From Beroe ovata (Eukaryota > Ctenophora > Nuda > Beroida > Beroidae), in assembly GCA_946803715.1 (NCBI GenBank), contig CAMPET010000268.1, positions 1 through 27,400 of the forward strand: a stretch of 27,400 nucleotides of DNA, written 5' to 3'. Below the pieces are notes generated by a model. It was not told the DNA's origin, did no database searches, and saw only the letters and a program-made list of their open reading frames with translations. Shown here piece by piece: positions 26,927-27,400 of this stretch (its first letter is position 1; every line of letters starts with the position of its first letter). The translations under genes were made by a program, and so were the position numbers.

Positions 26927-27400
26927 TTTGATGCAGCGATAAATTATCAAAGTACCATAATCTTCTTGTCAAAAACTGCGTCATTAAATACTAATTTGTG
27001 TTTTGACAATAAGTAGCAGATCTTTGTTGTGCGAAAAGGTGGTGGACACATCATTTGATGTTATGTTAATTAAGGGGGGTAAGATATTGCACTTTGTATG
27101 AATCATGTATATTCTGTTAGATTATTCTAGGATTATTCATTGTTTATGTAAACAGTTAATGAATATATTGCGTACTGTCAAACACGTGGAAGGTCCATGT
27201 GTCACGCAAATTAGTCACGTGATCAAGCTTGTAGGGCCTGAGCTCTTTGAACGAAATGGTTGTCAAGAAGTAGGAAATGTGATTTTATTATGGGGAGAAT
27301 CTTGAGGAGTTTGGTTTTTCCAGCTATCAGTTTTTCAGTCACTGCAAGATGATTGTACCAAACACACACACACAATACACATACAAACACATACACACAC
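26927..27400. other. AT-rich right end with terminal (CA)-rich microsatellite
   Basis: No gene seen. The last ~40 bp (27360-27400) are ACAC repeats that run off the window. Confidence 0.5.

Noticed and set aside
1-27400. tRNA or rRNA genes
   Set aside because: I saw no cloverleaf or ribosomal core sequence; a covariance-model scan was not possible here.

Overview
This is a stretch of animal nuclear DNA. The genes are split by GT-AG introns, many very short (42 to about 260 bp), and the recognisable proteins are animal ones: the TFIIF small subunit, the Fanconi helicase FANCJ/BRIP1, a CUEDC1-type CUE protein, a homeodomain protein and a D8C/uromodulin-like membrane protein. Short introns, close gene spacing and two single-N assembly gaps fit a heterozygous, compact genome such as a sponge or another early-branching animal. 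The species itself is an inference.

Layout, left to right. (1) 196-324 (+) is the last exon of GTF2F2/RAP30. (2) 727-10403 (+) is a complete BRIP1/FANCJ gene, rebuilt here as 17 exons with consistent splice phases (3906 nt, 1301 aa). Intron 14 (4591-8469) is about 15 times longer than any other intron of the gene and holds two intronless genes on the same strand: a homeodomain gene (5119-5856) with a TATA box and four E-box/CLEAR-like sites, and a secreted/type I membrane protein gene (6357-7841) with D8C-like, Ig-like and cysteine-rich parts. Both nested genes have a poly(A) hexamer that overlaps the stop codon. (3) 11018-12514 (-) is an intronless 498-aa tyrosine-motif docking-like protein. 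(4) 13474-18825 (-) is a CUEDC1-like gene in 10 exons. Exons 7 and 8 occur twice in near-identical ~0.72-kb copies that meet near an N, so this is either allelic mis-assembly or a recent duplication. (5) 19454-20038 is a foldback (MITE-like) element; an arm of the same family lies in BRIP1 intron 14. (6) 21097-22518 (+) holds the 5' exons of a very Gln-rich protein with an N inside the CAA/CAG tract. (7) 24194-24487 (-) is an unrecognised terminal-exon-like ORF. (8) 24815-25390 is an 18-unit, ~33-bp minisatellite whose core is an RFX X-box. (9) 25915-26926 (-) carries decayed coding fragments; the rest is AT-rich or simple repeat.

The genes do not form an operon or pathway. The main points are organisational: genes with their own promoters and poly(A) signals inside the helicase intron, an extra zinc finger at the helicase N terminus, the X-box array, and two neighbouring minus-strand genes rich in possible SH2-binding tyrosines.
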